Assembly (NCBI RefSeq): GCF_009883795.1
Contig: NZ_CP033868.1
Coordinates: 307,501 to 371,500 of the forward strand
From: Coxiella endosymbiont of Amblyomma sculptum
Lineage (GTDB): Bacteria > Pseudomonadota > Gammaproteobacteria > Coxiellales > Coxiellaceae
Direction of reading: 5' to 3'
Length of the DNA stretch: 64,000 nucleotides
Shown piece after piece: positions 8,497 to 19,999 of the stretch; position 1 is the first letter of the stretch; each line of letters begins with the position of its first letter. A program made the translations under genes and the position numbers. The notes below the pieces were generated by a model. The model saw only the letters and a program-made list of their open reading frames with translations, did no database searches and was not told the DNA's origin.

Positions 8497-9192
8497 GTGT
8501 TAAAACTCTCAAAAAGACGACAACTGTCGAAAGAAAAAATACAGTTTTCAAAGGTGTATTCCTTAGCGGAAGGTCTCAAATTGGTCAAAACTTGCGCAAC
8601 TGCTAAATTTAGAGAAAGTGTTGATGTTGCGATTAAACTTGGTGTTGATCCGCGTAAATTGGGAAAAACAGTTTTGGGGGCGGTTGTGTTGCCTTACGGA
8701 ATTGGTCGAAATGTAAAAATAGCTGTTTTTGCTGATCAAGAGGGCAGCAACAAAGCTAAGAACGCCGGTGCCGATTTTGTAGGAATAGACGGTTTGATTA
8801 AACGGATCCGATCCGGGAATATTGATTTTGATTTGGTGATTGCTACTCCAGAGACGATGCAGACAGTTGGTAAATTAGGTAAAATCTTAGGACCTCGTGG
8901 GTTAATGCCCAGTCTCACAGACGGAACAGTGGCTGTTGATGTGGAAGCGGCGGTTAAAAACGCCAAACATGGACAGGCGCGTTATCGCGCCGATAAAAAA
9001 GGTATTATTCACTGTTCCATTGGGAAAGTTGATTTTTCGGAGGAAGCGTTGAAGGAAAATTTATTGACTTTGTTGTCTGATATCAGAACCAAATCTATTC
9101 CGCGTACTACAGAAAAAGAAGTGCCTATAAAAAAATTAACTTTGTCGAGTACGATGGGTCCGGGAATTACGGTAGCGTATCCAATAGACTAG
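8497..9192 (+). CDS. rplA: 50S ribosomal protein L1
   Basis: L1-stalk protein that helps release deacylated tRNA; in E. coli also the translational repressor of its own operon. The 231-aa product has the two L1 domains and the signature GRNVKIAVFA and GPRGLMPS. Start is GTG, 12 nt after rplK, which is compatible with translational coupling. Confidence 0.97.
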   Translation: MLKLSKRRQLSKEKIQFSKVYSLAEGLKLVKTCATAKFRESVDVAIKLGVDPRKLGKTVLGAVVLPYGIGRNVKIAVFADQEGSNKAKNAGADFVGIDGLIKRIRSGNIDFDLVIATPETMQTVGKLGKILGPRGLMPSLTDGTVAVDVEAAVKNAKHGQARYRADKKGIIHCSIGKVDFSEEALKENLLTLLSDIRTKSIPRTTEKEVPIKKLTLSSTMGPGITVAYPID

Positions 9193-9367
9193 ACTGGTGA
9201 CGAATCTTCTTGCATGTTCTTTATAATCATCTTATTCGAAGAAGGAAAGAAAAGAAAGGAAAAAGGAAAAAGGCGAAAGAAACGGAATAATGGTCTCTGT
9301 TTTTGTTGTTCGCACAAGTGTATATGAGAAAGTTTTTCCAAAATTTGGAGAAAGAATAGTATAACCA

Positions 9368-9943
9368 ATGGCTTTAGATCTGGAAAAGAAAAAAGGGATT
9401 GTTGCAGAGCTGTCGAATGTTGCCCATCGGGCGCTCGCCGCGGTAGTTGCGCAGTACCGCGGACTGACCGTATCTGAAATGTTGGAGTTGCGTAAAATGG
9501 CTCGCGATTCTAGAGTAGTTGTGAAAGTGTGTCGCAACACTCTTGCGCGCCGTGCGTTTAAAAAGACACCGTATGCGTGTCTTGATAGAAAATTAGTCGG
9601 TCCTATTGTGCTGTTCTTTTCTCAAGAAAAACCTCGCGATGCCGCTCGTTTAATCGAAGAATTTGTTAAAGAACGCGGTGAACATCTGCGCGAACATCTA
9701 AAAGTACAAGCATGTGCGTTGGGGGGTCGATTACTGCCGGTAGATCTAGGGTTTCTCGCTGGTATGCCTTCACATAAAGAAGCGTTGAGTCAATTGGCAT
9801 CTGTTCTTCTGGCTCCGATGGCCAAATTTGTTCGTGCGTTCAGAGCACCTGTATTTCAAATTGTCCGTACAACAATTGCAATACGAAATCAAGAGAAAAC
9901 GAAATCAAGAGAAAACGAAAATAGCGCACAATCTTTAACATGA
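9368..9943 (+). CDS. rplJ: 50S ribosomal protein L10
   Basis: Stalk base that carries the L7/L12 dimers. The conserved N-terminal RNA-binding domain (AQYRGLTVSEMLELRK, then NTLARRAF) is present. At 191 aa it exceeds the usual 165-175. The C-terminal tail derives from a 16-bp tandem duplication at 9885-9916; because 16 is not a multiple of three it changed frame and moved the stop from TAA to TGA. The 175-nt purine-rich spacer before the gene is where the L10-L12 autoregulatory leader lies in relatives, though I could not identify the structure. Confidence 0.95.
   Translation: MALDLEKKKGIVAELSNVAHRALAAVVAQYRGLTVSEMLELRKMARDSRVVVKVCRNTLARRAFKKTPYACLDRKLVGPIVLFFSQEKPRDAARLIEEFVKERGEHLREHLKVQACALGGRLLPVDLGFLAGMPSHKEALSQLASVLLAPMAKFVRAFRAPVFQIVRTTIAIRNQEKTKSRENENSAQSLT
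9885..9916 (+). repeat. 16-bp exact tandem duplication in the rplJ 3' end
   Basis: GAAATCAAGAGAAAAC occurs at 9885-9900 and again at 9901-9916. Removing one copy gives a frame ending KTKIAHNL and a TAA, eight residues shorter than the present 191-aa product. Confidence 0.95.
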
Positions 9944-9965
9944 AATTATGGGGTAAAATAACACA

Positions 9966-10367
9966 ATGAATCAGAATCAAATGACAAAAACAGATATTTT
10001 AGACGCGATATCCAAGATGAGCGTGATGGATGTTGTTGATTTAGTCAAAATGATGGAGGAAAGATTTGGTATCTCGCATCAAGAGACGGCCATTTCGAAA
10101 AACAATACTACTTCGTGCAGTGAATCTGGAACGGCTGTAGCGGAAAAGGAGGAAAAAACTGAATTTGGAATAAAACTGTCCAATTTTGGCAGTAACAAGA
10201 TTGGAGTCATTAAAGTGGTGCGTGGTGTTACTGGACTTGGTTTAAAAGAAGCTAAAGACCTTGTCGAATCCGCTCCAAGTTCTATTAAGGAAGGACTTAG
10301 TAAAGAAGAGGCCGAAAAGATTAAGCGGGATCTCGAAGCAGTGGGCGCCAAAGTCGATCTTGAATAA
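9966..10367 (+). CDS. rplL: 50S ribosomal protein L7/L12
   Basis: Multi-copy stalk protein that recruits elongation factors. N-terminal dimerisation domain ([23 protein letters not shown]), a flexible hinge at about residues 42-65, and a C-terminal domain with the factor-binding [19 protein letters not shown]. The hinge here is rich in serine, threonine and asparagine instead of the usual alanine. Met6 (9981) is an alternative start. A 115-nt spacer separates it from rpoB. Confidence 0.97.
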   Translation: MNQNQMTKTDILDAISKMSVMDVVDLVKMMEERFGISHQETAISKNNTTSCSESGTAVAEKEEKTEFGIKLSNFGSNKIGVIKVVRGVTGLGLKEAKDLVESAPSSIKEGLSKEEAEKIKRDLEAVGAKVDLE

Positions 10368-10482
10368 CAAATATTGCTGAAAGGACAAGGAATGGATTGG
10401 AAATAGTAGAAAAGACGTTTGCGTTTTGTAAACACGCTGAGGAAGACGATTAATTTAAGGTTGCAGGGGGTTTTGTAGTTTT

Positions 10483-13400
10483 ATGGTGCAATCAAATGCC
10501 GAAAATAGAAGGACAGTTGCAGTTTCTTACACCGAGAAGCTGCGCGCGCGCGTCAACTTAGGCAAGCGTGAGGTCGAAGTTCTCAAAACGCCGTATCTGT
10601 TGGAAACACAAATCGAATTCTATCGGTCTTTTTTACAAAAAGATGTCGCTCCTGAATCTCGAAGAGATACGGGACTGCATGCCGCATTCAACTCTGTATT
10701 CCCTATTTCCAGCTATTCCGGTCACGCAGAATTGGCGTATATCAATTACAGTTTAGACGAAGAACCTGTTTTCGATGTTGAAGAATGTAAATTGCGAGGT
10801 CTAACCTACGCCGCTTCTTTGAAAGTAAGTATGCGTCTATCAATTTACGATAAAAGTATACTTACAGGAAAAAAAATCATTAAAGACGTCAAAGAACAAG
10901 AAGTATATATGGGCGAAATTCCGTTGATGACAGAGACAGGAAGTCTCATAATTAACGGAACCGAACGAGTGGTTGTTTCTCAATTGCATCGATCTCCTGG
11001 AGTGTTTTTCGAACACGATAAAGGAAAGACTCATTCTTCTGGAAAATTGTTGTATTCGGCTCGAATCATTCCTTATCGTGGTTCGTGGTTGGACTTTGAG
11101 TTTGACTACAAAGATTGTTTATTTGCGAGGATTGATCGGCGTCGAAAATTACCGGCGACGGTAATTTTAAAAGCTTTAGGTTACGATACCGAAAAGATTC
11201 TTGAAGTGTTTTATGAGATCAACTCTTTTTGTCTCAATGAGACGAGTGTCACTTTGAAACTAATACCCAAAAGACTGCGTGGTGAATTGGCGACAATGGA
11301 GATAAGAGACAAAAAAGGAAAGATAATTGTCAAACCTAATCGTCGTATTTCAACCCGACATGTTCGTCTGATTGAACAAGCTGGAATTGATAAACTTGAG
11401 TTGTCGGATGACTATTTGTACGGAAGGGTCATTGGTAAAGCCATTGTTGATACAGAAACCGAAGAAGTAGTCGCACAGGCAAACGAAACCATCACGCCGG
11501 ATTTGCTGAGGACATTACGAACTCGAAAAATCTCGTCGTTGCATACACTGTATATCAACGAAATTGAATGCGGATCCTATATTTCCGACACTTTAAGACT
11601 AGACAACACCGAAAACCAATTGGAAGCTCTGGCTGAAATTTATCGCATCATGCGACCGGGTGAGCCGCCAACCAAAGAAGCGGCCGAAAGTTTGTTCGAA
11701 AATCTGTTTTTCTCGCCAGAACGTTACGATTTGTCCGCTGTAGGTCGGATGAAATTCAATCGTCGGGTTGGAAGGAAACAGTCGACAGGATTGTGGACCC
11801 TGTCTAAAGAAGATATTGTGGATGTGTTACGTGTTCTTGTCAAAATTCGAGATGGTAAAGGGGATGTGGACGATATTGATCATTTGGGAAACCGTCGTAT
11901 ACGCAGTGTAGGCGAAATGGTCGAAAACCAATTTCGGATTGGTTTGGTTCGTGTCGAAAGAGCGGTAAAAGACAGATTGAATCTAGCGGATATTGAAAAT
12001 CTAGTACCTCAAGATTTGATAAATGCAAAACCTGTATCGGCGGCAATCAAAGAATTTTTCGGTTCGAGCCAATTGTCACAATTTATGGATCAAAACAATC
12101 CGTTATCCGAAATAACTCATAAACGTCGGATATCCGCTTTAGGTCCGGGGGGGTTAACACGAGAGAGGGCGGGTTTTGAGGTGAGAGATGTACATCCCAC
12201 GCACTACGGGAGAGTGTGTCCTATAGAGACTCCGGAAGGACCGAATATTGGGTTAATTAATTCACTAGCGGTATTTGCCAGAGCGAATGAGTATGGTTTT
12301 TTAGAAACGCCTTATAGAAAAGTACTCGACGGGACGGTTACTGATAAAATCGAATATTTATCGGCCATTGAAGAAGGCGATTATTACATTGCGCAAGCAA
12401 ACACCAGTACAGACGAAACAGGCCGCATGGTGGATGAATTGGTTTCATGCCGTCATAAAGGAGAATTCACCCTTACCGTACCGGACAAAGTAGATTATAT
12501 AGATGTATCGCCACGACAAATTGTTTCCGTTGCCGCTGCCCTAATTCCTTTTCTAGAACACGATGACGCCAATCGGGCTTTAATGGGTTCCAATATGCAA
12601 CGGCAAGCAGTGCCTACGATTAGATCAGAAGCACCGCTAGTAGGAACCGGAATGGAACGAACTGTAGCTGTAGACTCTGGAGTCACCGTAGTTGCTAAAC
12701 GAGACGGTATTGTCGATTCTGTTGATGCTTCGCGTATTGTGGTCCGTATAAATGAAAATGGCGGAGACGACATCGGGGTTGATATTTATAATCTGACCAA
12801 ATTTAGCAGGTCCAATCAAAACACCTGTATCAATCAATATCCCATTGTAGAGATTGGAGATCGTATACAGAAGGGGGATGTACTGGCTGATGGTCCTTCT
12901 ACAGATCTTGGTGAGCTCGCATTAGGACAAAATTTGTTGGTGGCCTTTATGCCTTGGAACGGTTACAATTTTGAAGATTCCATTCTCATCTCCGAACGAT
13001 TGGTCGAAGAAGATCGATTCACCACCATTCATATCCAAGAGTTTACTTGCATCGCTCGAGACACTAAATTGGGTCCAGAAGAAATCACAGCAGACATTCC
13101 AAATATTGGAGAAAGTGCGTTGGCAAAATTGGACGAATCCGGAATTGTATATATTGGGGCCGAAGTAGGACCTAGTGATATTTTAGTGGGTAAGGTAACT
13201 CCTAAAGGTGAAACGCAACTCACACCGGAGGAAAAATTGTTGCGGGCGATTTTTGGTGAAAAAGCGTCGGACGTAAAAGATACGTCTTTACGAGCCACTC
13301 CCGGAACTATTGGAACTGTTATCGATGTACGTATTTTTACTCGTGAAGGTGTAAAAAAAGACAAACGCGCTCTGGAGATCGAAAAATTGGAACTCGCAAA

Positions 13401-14598
13401 CATAGAAAAAGATTTAAACGATCGATTTCGCATTCGTGAGTATGCCCTATTTCAGAATGTGAAAAAATTTCTTATCAATCAGGTAGCGTTGTCTGTTGAA
13501 TCGCCTAAAAAGCATACAACAATCGGTAGAGATTTTTTAGAAACACTGCCTCGGAACAGATGGTTTGAAATTCAATTGCGCGACGGCAGTGCAGCAAAGC
13601 GTCTTGAATCCGCATACGAACGTTATAAAAAATTGTGTAAAATGCGAGACGAAAAACTCAAAGATTTTCACCAAAAACTGACACAAGGTGGGGATTTGGC
13701 ACCGGGAGTCATTAAAATAGTAAAAGTCTACTTAGCGGTTAAACGCCGCATTCAACCCGGAGACAAAATGGCGGGGCGCCATGGAAATAAAGGCGTTATT
13801 TCCACCATCGTCCCCATCGAAGATATGCCTTATTTGAAGGACGGGACACCAGTAGATATTGTACTGAATCCTTTGGGAGTTCCTTCTCGAATGAATATTG
13901 GTCAAGTACTGGAGACCCATTTGGGATGGGCCGCAAAAAGCCTAGGTGCGAAAATAGGCGACCTTCTTGACCAAAAACACACCGATTTAAAGCGATTGCG
14001 CGGACTTCTTAAATCCATTTACGATTTGAGTAAAGTTCAAAAGTTTAGTGTAGAAGATTTGAGCGACACAGAAATCGTAATTTTGGCTAACAATCTAAGA
14101 AAAGGTGTACCTGTGTCTTCACCTGTTTTCGATGGTGCTACGGAAGAGGAAATAAAGCGTTTGCTAGAAATGGCAAATCTTCCCATTTCCGGACAATCTT
14201 GTTTGTACGATGGACGTACCGGAAAGAAATTTGATCGAGCGGTTACTGTAGGTTATATGTATATGCTAAAACTCAATCATTTGGTTGACGATAAGATACA
14301 CGCTCGTTCTACAGGTTCTTATAGTCTTGTGACCCAGCAACCTTTAGGAGGAAAAGCTCAATTCGGAGGACAACGGTTTGGAGAAATGGAAGTTTGGGCG
14401 CTAGAAGCCTATGGAGCGGCTTATACCCTGCAAGAAATGTTGACTGTGAAATCCGATGATGTTGTGGGCCGTACCCGTATGTACAAAAATATCGTCGACG
14501 GCGATCATCGAATGGATGCCGGTATGCCGGAATCTTTCAACGTTTTGATCAAAGAAATTCGTTCGCTGGCTATTGATATTGATTTGGAAAACGACTGA
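10483..14598 (+). CDS. rpoB: DNA-directed RNA polymerase subunit beta
   Basis: Catalytic core subunit, 1371 aa (E. coli 1342). The rifampicin-binding region ([13 protein letters not shown] through [12 protein letters not shown]) keeps the D, H and S residues whose change gives resistance, so the sequence predicts a drug-sensitive polymerase. The active-centre segments [26 protein letters not shown] and the C-terminal [18 protein letters not shown] are intact. Located between rplL and rpoC as expected. Confidence 0.98.
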   Translation: MVQSNAENRRTVAVSYTEKLRARVNLGKREVEVLKTPYLLETQIEFYRSFLQKDVAPESRRDTGLHAAFNSVFPISSYSGHAELAYINYSLDEEPVFDVEECKLRGLTYAASLKVSMRLSIYDKSILTGKKIIKDVKEQEVYMGEIPLMTETGSLIINGTERVVVSQLHRSPGVFFEHDKGKTHSSGKLLYSARIIPYRGSWLDFEFDYKDCLFARIDRRRKLPATVILKALGYDTEKILEVFYEINSFCLNETSVTLKLIPKRLRGELATMEIRDKKGKIIVKPNRRISTRHVRLIEQAGIDKLELSDDYLYGRVIGKAIVDTETEEVVAQANETITPDLLRTLRTRKISSLHTLYINEIECGSYISDTLRLDNTENQLEALAEIYRIMRPGEPPTKEAAESLFENLFFSPERYDLSAVGRMKFNRRVGRKQSTGLWTLSKEDIVDVLRVLVKIRDGKGDVDDIDHLGNRRIRSVGEMVENQFRIGLVRVERAVKDRLNLADIENLVPQDLINAKPVSAAIKEFFGSSQLSQFMDQNNPLSEITHKRRISALGPGGLTRERAGFEVRDVHPTHYGRVCPIETPEGPNIGLINSLAVFARANEYGFLETPYRKVLDGTVTDKIEYLSAIEEGDYYIAQANTSTDETGRMVDELVSCRHKGEFTLTVPDKVDYIDVSPRQIVSVAAALIPFLEHDDANRALMGSNMQRQAVPTIRSEAPLVGTGMERTVAVDSGVTVVAKRDGIVDSVDASRIVVRINENGGDDIGVDIYNLTKFSRSNQNTCINQYPIVEIGDRIQKGDVLADGPSTDLGELALGQNLLVAFMPWNGYNFEDSILISERLVEEDRFTTIHIQEFTCIARDTKLGPEEITADIPNIGESALAKLDESGIVYIGAEVGPSDILVGKVTPKGETQLTPEEKLLRAIFGEKASDVKDTSLRATPGTIGTVIDVRIFTREGVKKDKRALEIEKLELANIEKDLNDRFRIREYALFQNVKKFLINQVALSVESPKKHTTIGRDFLETLPRNRWFEIQLRDGSAAKRLESAYERYKKLCKMRDEKLKDFHQKLTQGGDLAPGVIKIVKVYLAVKRRIQPGDKMAGRHGNKGVISTIVPIEDMPYLKDGTPVDIVLNPLGVPSRMNIGQVLETHLGWAAKSLGAKIGDLLDQKHTDLKRLRGLLKSIYDLSKVQKFSVEDLSDTEIVILANNLRKGVPVSSPVFDGATEEEIKRLLEMANLPISGQSCLYDGRTGKKFDRAVTVGYMYMLKLNHLVDDKIHARSTGSYSLVTQQPLGGKAQFGGQRFGEMEVWALEAYGAAYTLQEMLTVKSDDVVGRTRMYKNIVDGDHRMDAGMPESFNVLIKEIRSLAIDIDLEND

Positions 14599-14617
14599 TT
14601 TCGATCGGAGGAGTATC

Positions 14618-17600
14618 TTGAGAGATTTGCTAAAACGAATAAAAAGCGAAAAACACACAGCTGAATTTGATGCGCTTCGCATCAAATTAGCGTCTCCAGA
14701 AGAGATTCGTTCTTGGTCGTACGGAGAAGTAAAAAAACCGGAAACCATTAATTATAGAACTTTTAAGCCCGAACGAGACGGTTTATTTTGTGCCAAAATT
14801 TTCGGTCCTGTTAAAGATTATGAGTGCTTATGTGGAAAATACAAACGTCTCAAACACCGAGGTGTGATTTGTGAGAAATGTGGGGTGGAAGTTACCTTGT
14901 CCAGGGTGCGTCGGGATCGCATGGGCCATATCGAACTGGCTTCTCCAGTAGCCCACATTTGGTATCTTAAATCTTTACCTTCTCGTATCGGTCTGTTGCT
15001 CGATATGACGCTTCGTGATATTGAACGCATTCTTTATTTTGAAGCGTATGTGGTCGTAGATCCTGGAATGACAACGTTGGAGCAGAGTCAACTGCTCTCA
15101 GAAGAAGGCTATCTCGACGCATTGGAAGAGTACGGTGATGAATTCTCAGCCCTTATGGGCGCGGAAGCCATCCAGAATATGCTGCAGAGTATTGATGTTG
15201 TTTCGGAAGTTGCGTCGCTACGTTCGGAGATATCGTCCACTACTTCTGAAACAAAGATGAAGAAATTCACAAAACGACTTAAAGTTTTAAGCGCGTTTTT
15301 GGAATCTGGAAACAAACCCGAATGGATGATATTGACTGTATTGCCTGTTTTACCTCCCGATTTGCGACCTTTGGTGCCTTTGGATGGTGGACGATTCGCT
15401 ACTTCAGATTTAAACGATTTGTATCGTCGGGTAATCAATCGAAACAACAGATTGAAACGTCTTTTGGATCTCAATGCGCCTGATATTATCGTACGAAATG
15501 AGAAGCGAATGCTGCAAGAAGCTGTAGACGCTTTGTTGGATAATGGTCGTCGTGGACGAGCTATTTTAGGATCGAACCGCCGACCTCTAAAGTCTTTGGC
15601 GGATATGATTAAAGGAAAATCTGGACGTTTTCGTCAAAATCTACTTGGCAAACGTGTGGATTATTCGGGTCGTTCCGTTATTGTGGTAGGACCAACTCTA
15701 AAACTCCATCAGGCAGGATTGCCTAAGAAGATGGCGCTGGAGTTGTTTAAACCTTTTATCTTCAGCAAACTACAGCGAGGAGGGTTGGCCACTACTATTA
15801 AAGCAGCCAAAAAAATGGTGGAAAGTGAGATCCCAGAGGTGTGGGATATTCTGGAAGAAGTTATTCGAGAACACCCCATTTTGTTAAACAGAGCCCCTAC
15901 TTTGCATCGTTTAGGGATCCAAGCGTTTGATCCAGTGCTAGTGGAAGGAAAAGCAATCCAGTTGCATCCACTTGTCTGTACGGCTTACAACGCGGATTTT
16001 GATGGGGACCAAATGGCTGTGCACGTACCTTTGACATTGGAGTCGCAGTTGGAAGCGCGTTCGCTAATGATGTCTACCAACAACGTTTTACATCCCGCAA
16101 ATGGGGAACCAATTATTGTACCTACCCACGATGTGGTGCTGGGACTCTATTATATTACGAGAGATCGAGTCAATGCAAAAGGCGAAGGTATGAAGTTCTC
16201 GGATGTAGACGAAGTGGTGCGCGCTTACGAAAACAAGCAAGTAGATTTGCACGCACGCGTAAGCGTTCGCATTAAAGAAAGTCTGTTAAACAAATCCGGC
16301 AATGTGGAAGAAAGAGAACGTCTGATTCCTACCGTTGTAGGACGCACTTTGCTATGGCAAATTGTTCCTAAAGGATTATCTTTTGCGTTGGTTAATCGAA
16401 TCATGACTAAGAAAGCCGTAACAAAATTGTTGGATATCTGCTATCGGAGTTTAGGGTTGGAAACTACTATCGTTTTTTCGGATAGCTTGATGTATATGGG
16501 ATTTCGCTACGCAACGTCTTCGGGTATTTCTATAGGCATAAACGATCTTTTAGTTCCTGATGAAAAAGAAGCTATCATTTCTCGATCCGAAGAAGAGATT
16601 CAAGAAATTCAAAAGCAATATGCTTCCGGATTGGTAACGTACGGTGAACACCGTAACAAAGTGATTGACATCTGGTCTCGCACTAACGATCAAGTTGCTA
16701 AAGCAATGATGGAAAAAATTTCTGTAGAAAAAGTAAAAGACATTCAAGGCAAAGAAGTAACGCAAAGTTCCTTTAATTCCATTTATATGATGTCTGATTC
16801 CGGCGCTCGAGGTTCTGCAGCACAGATCCGTCAGTTGGCGGGAATGAGAGGTTTGATGGCAAAACCAGATGGCACTATTATCGAAACGCCTATCACGGCC
16901 AATTTTCGCGAAGGGCTAAACGTTTTACAGTATTTCATCTCTACTCACGGTGCCCGAAAAGGGTTGGCCGATACTGCCTTGAAGACAGCAAATTCGGGGT
17001 ATTTAACTCGACGGCTGGTTGATGTCGCTCAAGACTTAGTTGTCACCGAACATGATTGCGGGACCGAACAAGGCGTTGAGATGATGCCACACATTGAAGG
17101 AGGCGATGTGGTGGAACCTTTACGAGAACGTGTTTTAGGACGAGTTTTGGCGAAACCGATTATCGATCCTAATTCCAAAAAGGAATTAATATCTAAAAAT
17201 ATTCTTTTGGACGAAACACTCGTCAATGTTCTGGAAGAACACGGTGTAGATCGAACCACAGTGCGTTCAGCAATTACTTGTGAAACCGCCTATGGTATCT
17301 GTTCGATGTGCTACGGACGTGATCTTGCTCGTGGACACATGGTGAATGTAGGAGAAGCCGTTGGTGTAGTGGCTGCTCAGTCGATCGGCGAACCCGGAAC
17401 CCAACTGACTATGCGAACGTTTCATATGGGAGGGGCGGCTTCTCGGACGACTGCTGTCAATAGTATTGAAATCAAGTCTTCTGGGAAGGTTGGATTGCGT
17501 AATTTGAGAATAGTTGAACAATCCGGGGGCAATTTGGTTGCGATTTCTCGATCGGGAGAATTGATAGTGCAAGACCCCCAAGGGGGAGAAAGAGAACATT

Positions 17601-18859
17601 ACAAGATACCCTATGGAGCAACCATCAGTGTACATGACGGTGATTTTGTGCAGGCTGGAAGAACAGTGGCTCAATGGGACCCCCATACCCATCCTATTAT
17701 CACTGAAGTAGCAGGAAATCTACATTTTGTTGATCTGGTGGACGGCGTAACTATGAGTCGACAAACCGACGAACTAACGGGGCTCAGCAGTGTTGTAGTA
17801 ACTTCTACCAAACAACGCACTTCCGGAGGTAAAGAACTTCGTCCGATGGTCAAACTTGTAGACGAAAATGCAAACAGTATTTTTTTGCCAAGCGGAAAAG
17901 TTCCTGCACATTATTTCTTACCGGAAGGTACAATTCTTACTAAAGAAGACGGTTCTGTGGTCCAAATTGGTGATGTGCTTGCGCGTATCCCTCAAGAGAC
18001 CTCAAAGACCCGAGACATTACTGGGGGTTTGCCGCGTGTGGCTGATCTTTTTGAAGCTCGAAGACCGAAAGACGCTGCCATTTTAGCAGAAATCTCTGGA
18101 GTAGTGAGTTTTGGAAAAGATACTAGAGACAAAGATCGTTTGATTATTACCGAACCGGATGGAAGTGCTGTACACGAAGAGCTGATTCCTAAATGGCGTC
18201 ACGTAAGTGTTTTTGAAGGTGAAACGGTAGAAAAAGGCGAAGTGATTGCAGACGGCCCTCTGGACGCCCACGACATTCTGCGTCTGTTGGGAGTAAATGC
18301 AATGGCGAACTATATTGTCAACGAAGTGCAAGAAGTTTATCGATTACAGGGAGTAAGAATTAACGACAAACATATTGAGGTGATCATTCGGCAGATGTTG
18401 CGCAAAGTTAAGATTGTCGATCCAGGAGAGACAGCGTTTCTCCAAAACGAGCAAGTGGAACGGCCTCGTGCTCGGGAGGAAAATAAAAAAGTGATTCAAA
18501 AACACGGAAAGACGGCCACATTGGAACCTATTTTGTTAGGAATTACAAAGGCTTCTTTGGCCACTGAATCTTTTATTTCAGCCGCGTCGTTTCAGGAAAC
18601 GACGCGTGTACTGACTGCCGCTTCTATAAGCGGCAAGCGTGACAATCTTCGAGGTTTGAAAGAGAATGTAATTGTTGGTCGACTGATACCCGCCGGAACG
18701 GGATGTAGTTATCATCAAGAACGTCGGAACAGGAAAAAAGATGAAATGTCGACAGTAGCGGAATCGGGAGGATTGTCGCCTTCGTATGAAGGCGAGAGGG
18801 GCATAACTGCCGATGAAGCCGAAGAAGCTTTAAGCGCTGCGTTTAGATTGAAAAAGTGA
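14618..18859 (+). CDS. rpoC: DNA-directed RNA polymerase subunit beta'
   Basis: Largest core subunit, about 1413 aa. The N-terminal zinc-binding cysteines ([20 protein letters not shown]) and the catalytic Mg-binding loop [12 protein letters not shown] are present, as are the second cysteine cluster ([15 protein letters not shown]) and the bridge-helix and trigger-loop region ([20 protein letters not shown]). The open frame extends upstream to 14573, but TTG at 14618 follows a strong GGAGGAG site and opens the protein at the residues aligned with E. coli Met1 ([11 protein letters not shown]), so I chose that start. It begins 19 nt after the rpoB stop. Confidence 0.97.
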   Translation: MRDLLKRIKSEKHTAEFDALRIKLASPEEIRSWSYGEVKKPETINYRTFKPERDGLFCAKIFGPVKDYECLCGKYKRLKHRGVICEKCGVEVTLSRVRRDRMGHIELASPVAHIWYLKSLPSRIGLLLDMTLRDIERILYFEAYVVVDPGMTTLEQSQLLSEEGYLDALEEYGDEFSALMGAEAIQNMLQSIDVVSEVASLRSEISSTTSETKMKKFTKRLKVLSAFLESGNKPEWMILTVLPVLPPDLRPLVPLDGGRFATSDLNDLYRRVINRNNRLKRLLDLNAPDIIVRNEKRMLQEAVDALLDNGRRGRAILGSNRRPLKSLADMIKGKSGRFRQNLLGKRVDYSGRSVIVVGPTLKLHQAGLPKKMALELFKPFIFSKLQRGGLATTIKAAKKMVESEIPEVWDILEEVIREHPILLNRAPTLHRLGIQAFDPVLVEGKAIQLHPLVCTAYNADFDGDQMAVHVPLTLESQLEARSLMMSTNNVLHPANGEPIIVPTHDVVLGLYYITRDRVNAKGEGMKFSDVDEVVRAYENKQVDLHARVSVRIKESLLNKSGNVEERERLIPTVVGRTLLWQIVPKGLSFALVNRIMTKKAVTKLLDICYRSLGLETTIVFSDSLMYMGFRYATSSGISIGINDLLVPDEKEAIISRSEEEIQEIQKQYASGLVTYGEHRNKVIDIWSRTNDQVAKAMMEKISVEKVKDIQGKEVTQSSFNSIYMMSDSGARGSAAQIRQLAGMRGLMAKPDGTIIETPITANFREGLNVLQYFISTHGARKGLADTALKTANSGYLTRRLVDVAQDLVVTEHDCGTEQGVEMMPHIEGGDVVEPLRERVLGRVLAKPIIDPNSKKELISKNILLDETLVNVLEEHGVDRTTVRSAITCETAYGICSMCYGRDLARGHMVNVGEAVGVVAAQSIGEPGTQLTMRTFHMGGAASRTTAVNSIEIKSSGKVGLRNLRIVEQSGGNLVAISRSGELIVQDPQGGEREHYKIPYGATISVHDGDFVQAGRTVAQWDPHTHPIITEVAGNLHFVDLVDGVTMSRQTDELTGLSSVVVTSTKQRTSGGKELRPMVKLVDENANSIFLPSGKVPAHYFLPEGTILTKEDGSVVQIGDVLARIPQETSKTRDITGGLPRVADLFEARRPKDAAILAEISGVVSFGKDTRDKDRLIITEPDGSAVHEELIPKWRHVSVFEGETVEKGEVIADGPLDAHDILRLLGVNAMANYIVNEVQEVYRLQGVRINDKHIEVIIRQMLRKVKIVDPGETAFLQNEQVERPRAREENKKVIQKHGKTATLEPILLGITKASLATESFISAASFQETTRVLTAASISGKRDNLRGLKENVIVGRLIPAGTGCSYHQERRNRKKDEMSTVAESGGLSPSYEGERGITADEAEEALSAAFRLKK

Positions 18860-18942
18860 AATACAAATAAAGAAAATCGGTTTGTGCAGGAATTTTTAGA
18901 AATTTTAGCGAAGTTTTAATTTCAAAACTTTAAGGTTTGTCC

Positions 18943-18972
18943 TTGACAACAGGGGCCTTGTTTTATTAAAAT
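18943..18972 (+). promoter_or_regulatory. Promoter of the str operon
   Basis: Consensus -35 TTGACA (18943-18948), an 18-nt spacer and -10 TAAAAT (18967-18972), about 58 nt before the rpsL start. A weak AT-rich hairpin (AAGTTTT/AAAACTT, 18911-18930) lies just upstream and may mark the end of the rpoC transcript. Confidence 0.7.
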
Positions 18973-19030
18973 CCCGCTCTGTGTGTGGATTTTCGGGGGC
19001 TCTTGTGTTGTTGTTTAAGAGATTTGTAAA

Positions 19031-19405
19031 GTGCCTAGAATCAACCAATTAGTGAAAAAACCGCGTCGTGCGAGAATAAAAAAAAGCAACGTTCCGGCCT
19101 TGGAACGATGTCCTCAAAAACGCGGGGTGTGTGTACGGGTGTATACCATTACTCCTAAAAAACCCAATTCGGCTCTGCGCAAGGTAGCTCGGGTTCGAGT
19201 TTCCGGTGGTACAGAGATCACCGCCTATATTGGCGGTGAAGGTCATAATTTGCAAGAACACTCGGTAGTTCTGATCCGAGGTGGTCGTGTAAAGGACTTA
19301 CCTGGTGTACGATATCACATCGTGCGTGGTTGTTTGGATACGGCGAGTGTTTCGGGGAGACGTCGTTCTCGTTCTAAGTACGGAGAAAAAAAACCGAAAG
19401 AATAA
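19031..19405 (+). CDS. rpsL: 30S ribosomal protein S12
   Basis: Decoding-centre protein, 124 aa. The segments [11 protein letters not shown] and [12 protein letters not shown] keep the lysines that are changed in streptomycin-resistant mutants, so the wild-type state is predicted. GTG start. First gene of the str operon (rpsL-rpsG-fusA-tuf). Confidence 0.97.
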   Translation: MPRINQLVKKPRRARIKKSNVPALERCPQKRGVCVRVYTITPKKPNSALRKVARVRVSGGTEITAYIGGEGHNLQEHSVVLIRGGRVKDLPGVRYHIVRGCLDTASVSGRRRSRSKYGEKKPKE

Positions 19406-19420
19406 ATGGGGAACAGTTGA

Positions 19421-19969
19421 ATGACACGAAGGAAATCGGCTGCTAAGAGGGAGATTTGTCCGGATCCTCTCTTTCGCAGTGAGCTTCTGGCTAAATTTAT
19501 AAATTCCGTTATGCGGCATGGTAAAAAATCGGTGGCGGAAGGGATTGTATACAGAGCGCTCGATATAGCCATAAAAAAAAAGAGGGGAAGGGGCGTTGAA
19601 GAGTCGAAGTACGAACACGATCAGAAAAAAGGAAAGAGCGGTTGTCTCGACGAAGAAACGCGGGTCGAAGCTTTAGAGATGTTTAAAGAAGCTCTGGGTA
19701 ATGTGATGCCTAGTGTAGAAGTAAGGTCACGTCGGGTGGGAGGATCTACCTATCAAGTTCCTGTAGAAATACGAATGGTACGTCGGCAGGCTTTGGCGAT
19801 GCGTTGGCTTTCCAAATACGCGAGTGGAAGAAATGAGAAAACCATGATTTTGCGTTTAGCGAATGAGATTTCGGACGCTGTGGAAAATCGTGGCGGAGCA
19901 GTAAAAAAAAAGGAAGATATGCATCGAATGGCTAGAGCAAATCAAGCGTTTGCGCATTATCGTTGGTAA
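19421..19969 (+). CDS. rpsG: 30S ribosomal protein S7
   Basis: Nucleates assembly of the small-subunit head. The core ([23 protein letters not shown] and [16 protein letters not shown]) is standard, but the 182-aa product has about 25 extra charged residues at about 53-78, after ALDIAIKK. Coxiella burnetii S7 has a comparable insertion in my recollection, which supports the taxonomic call. The C-terminus ends with NQAFAHYRW. Confidence 0.96.
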   Translation: MTRRKSAAKREICPDPLFRSELLAKFINSVMRHGKKSVAEGIVYRALDIAIKKKRGRGVEESKYEHDQKKGKSGCLDEETRVEALEMFKEALGNVMPSVEVRSRRVGGSTYQVPVEIRMVRRQALAMRWLSKYASGRNEKTMILRLANEISDAVENRGGAVKKKEDMHRMARANQAFAHYRW

Positions 19970-19999
19970 GGAGAGGAAAAGAGGTAGAAAAAAATTGCA

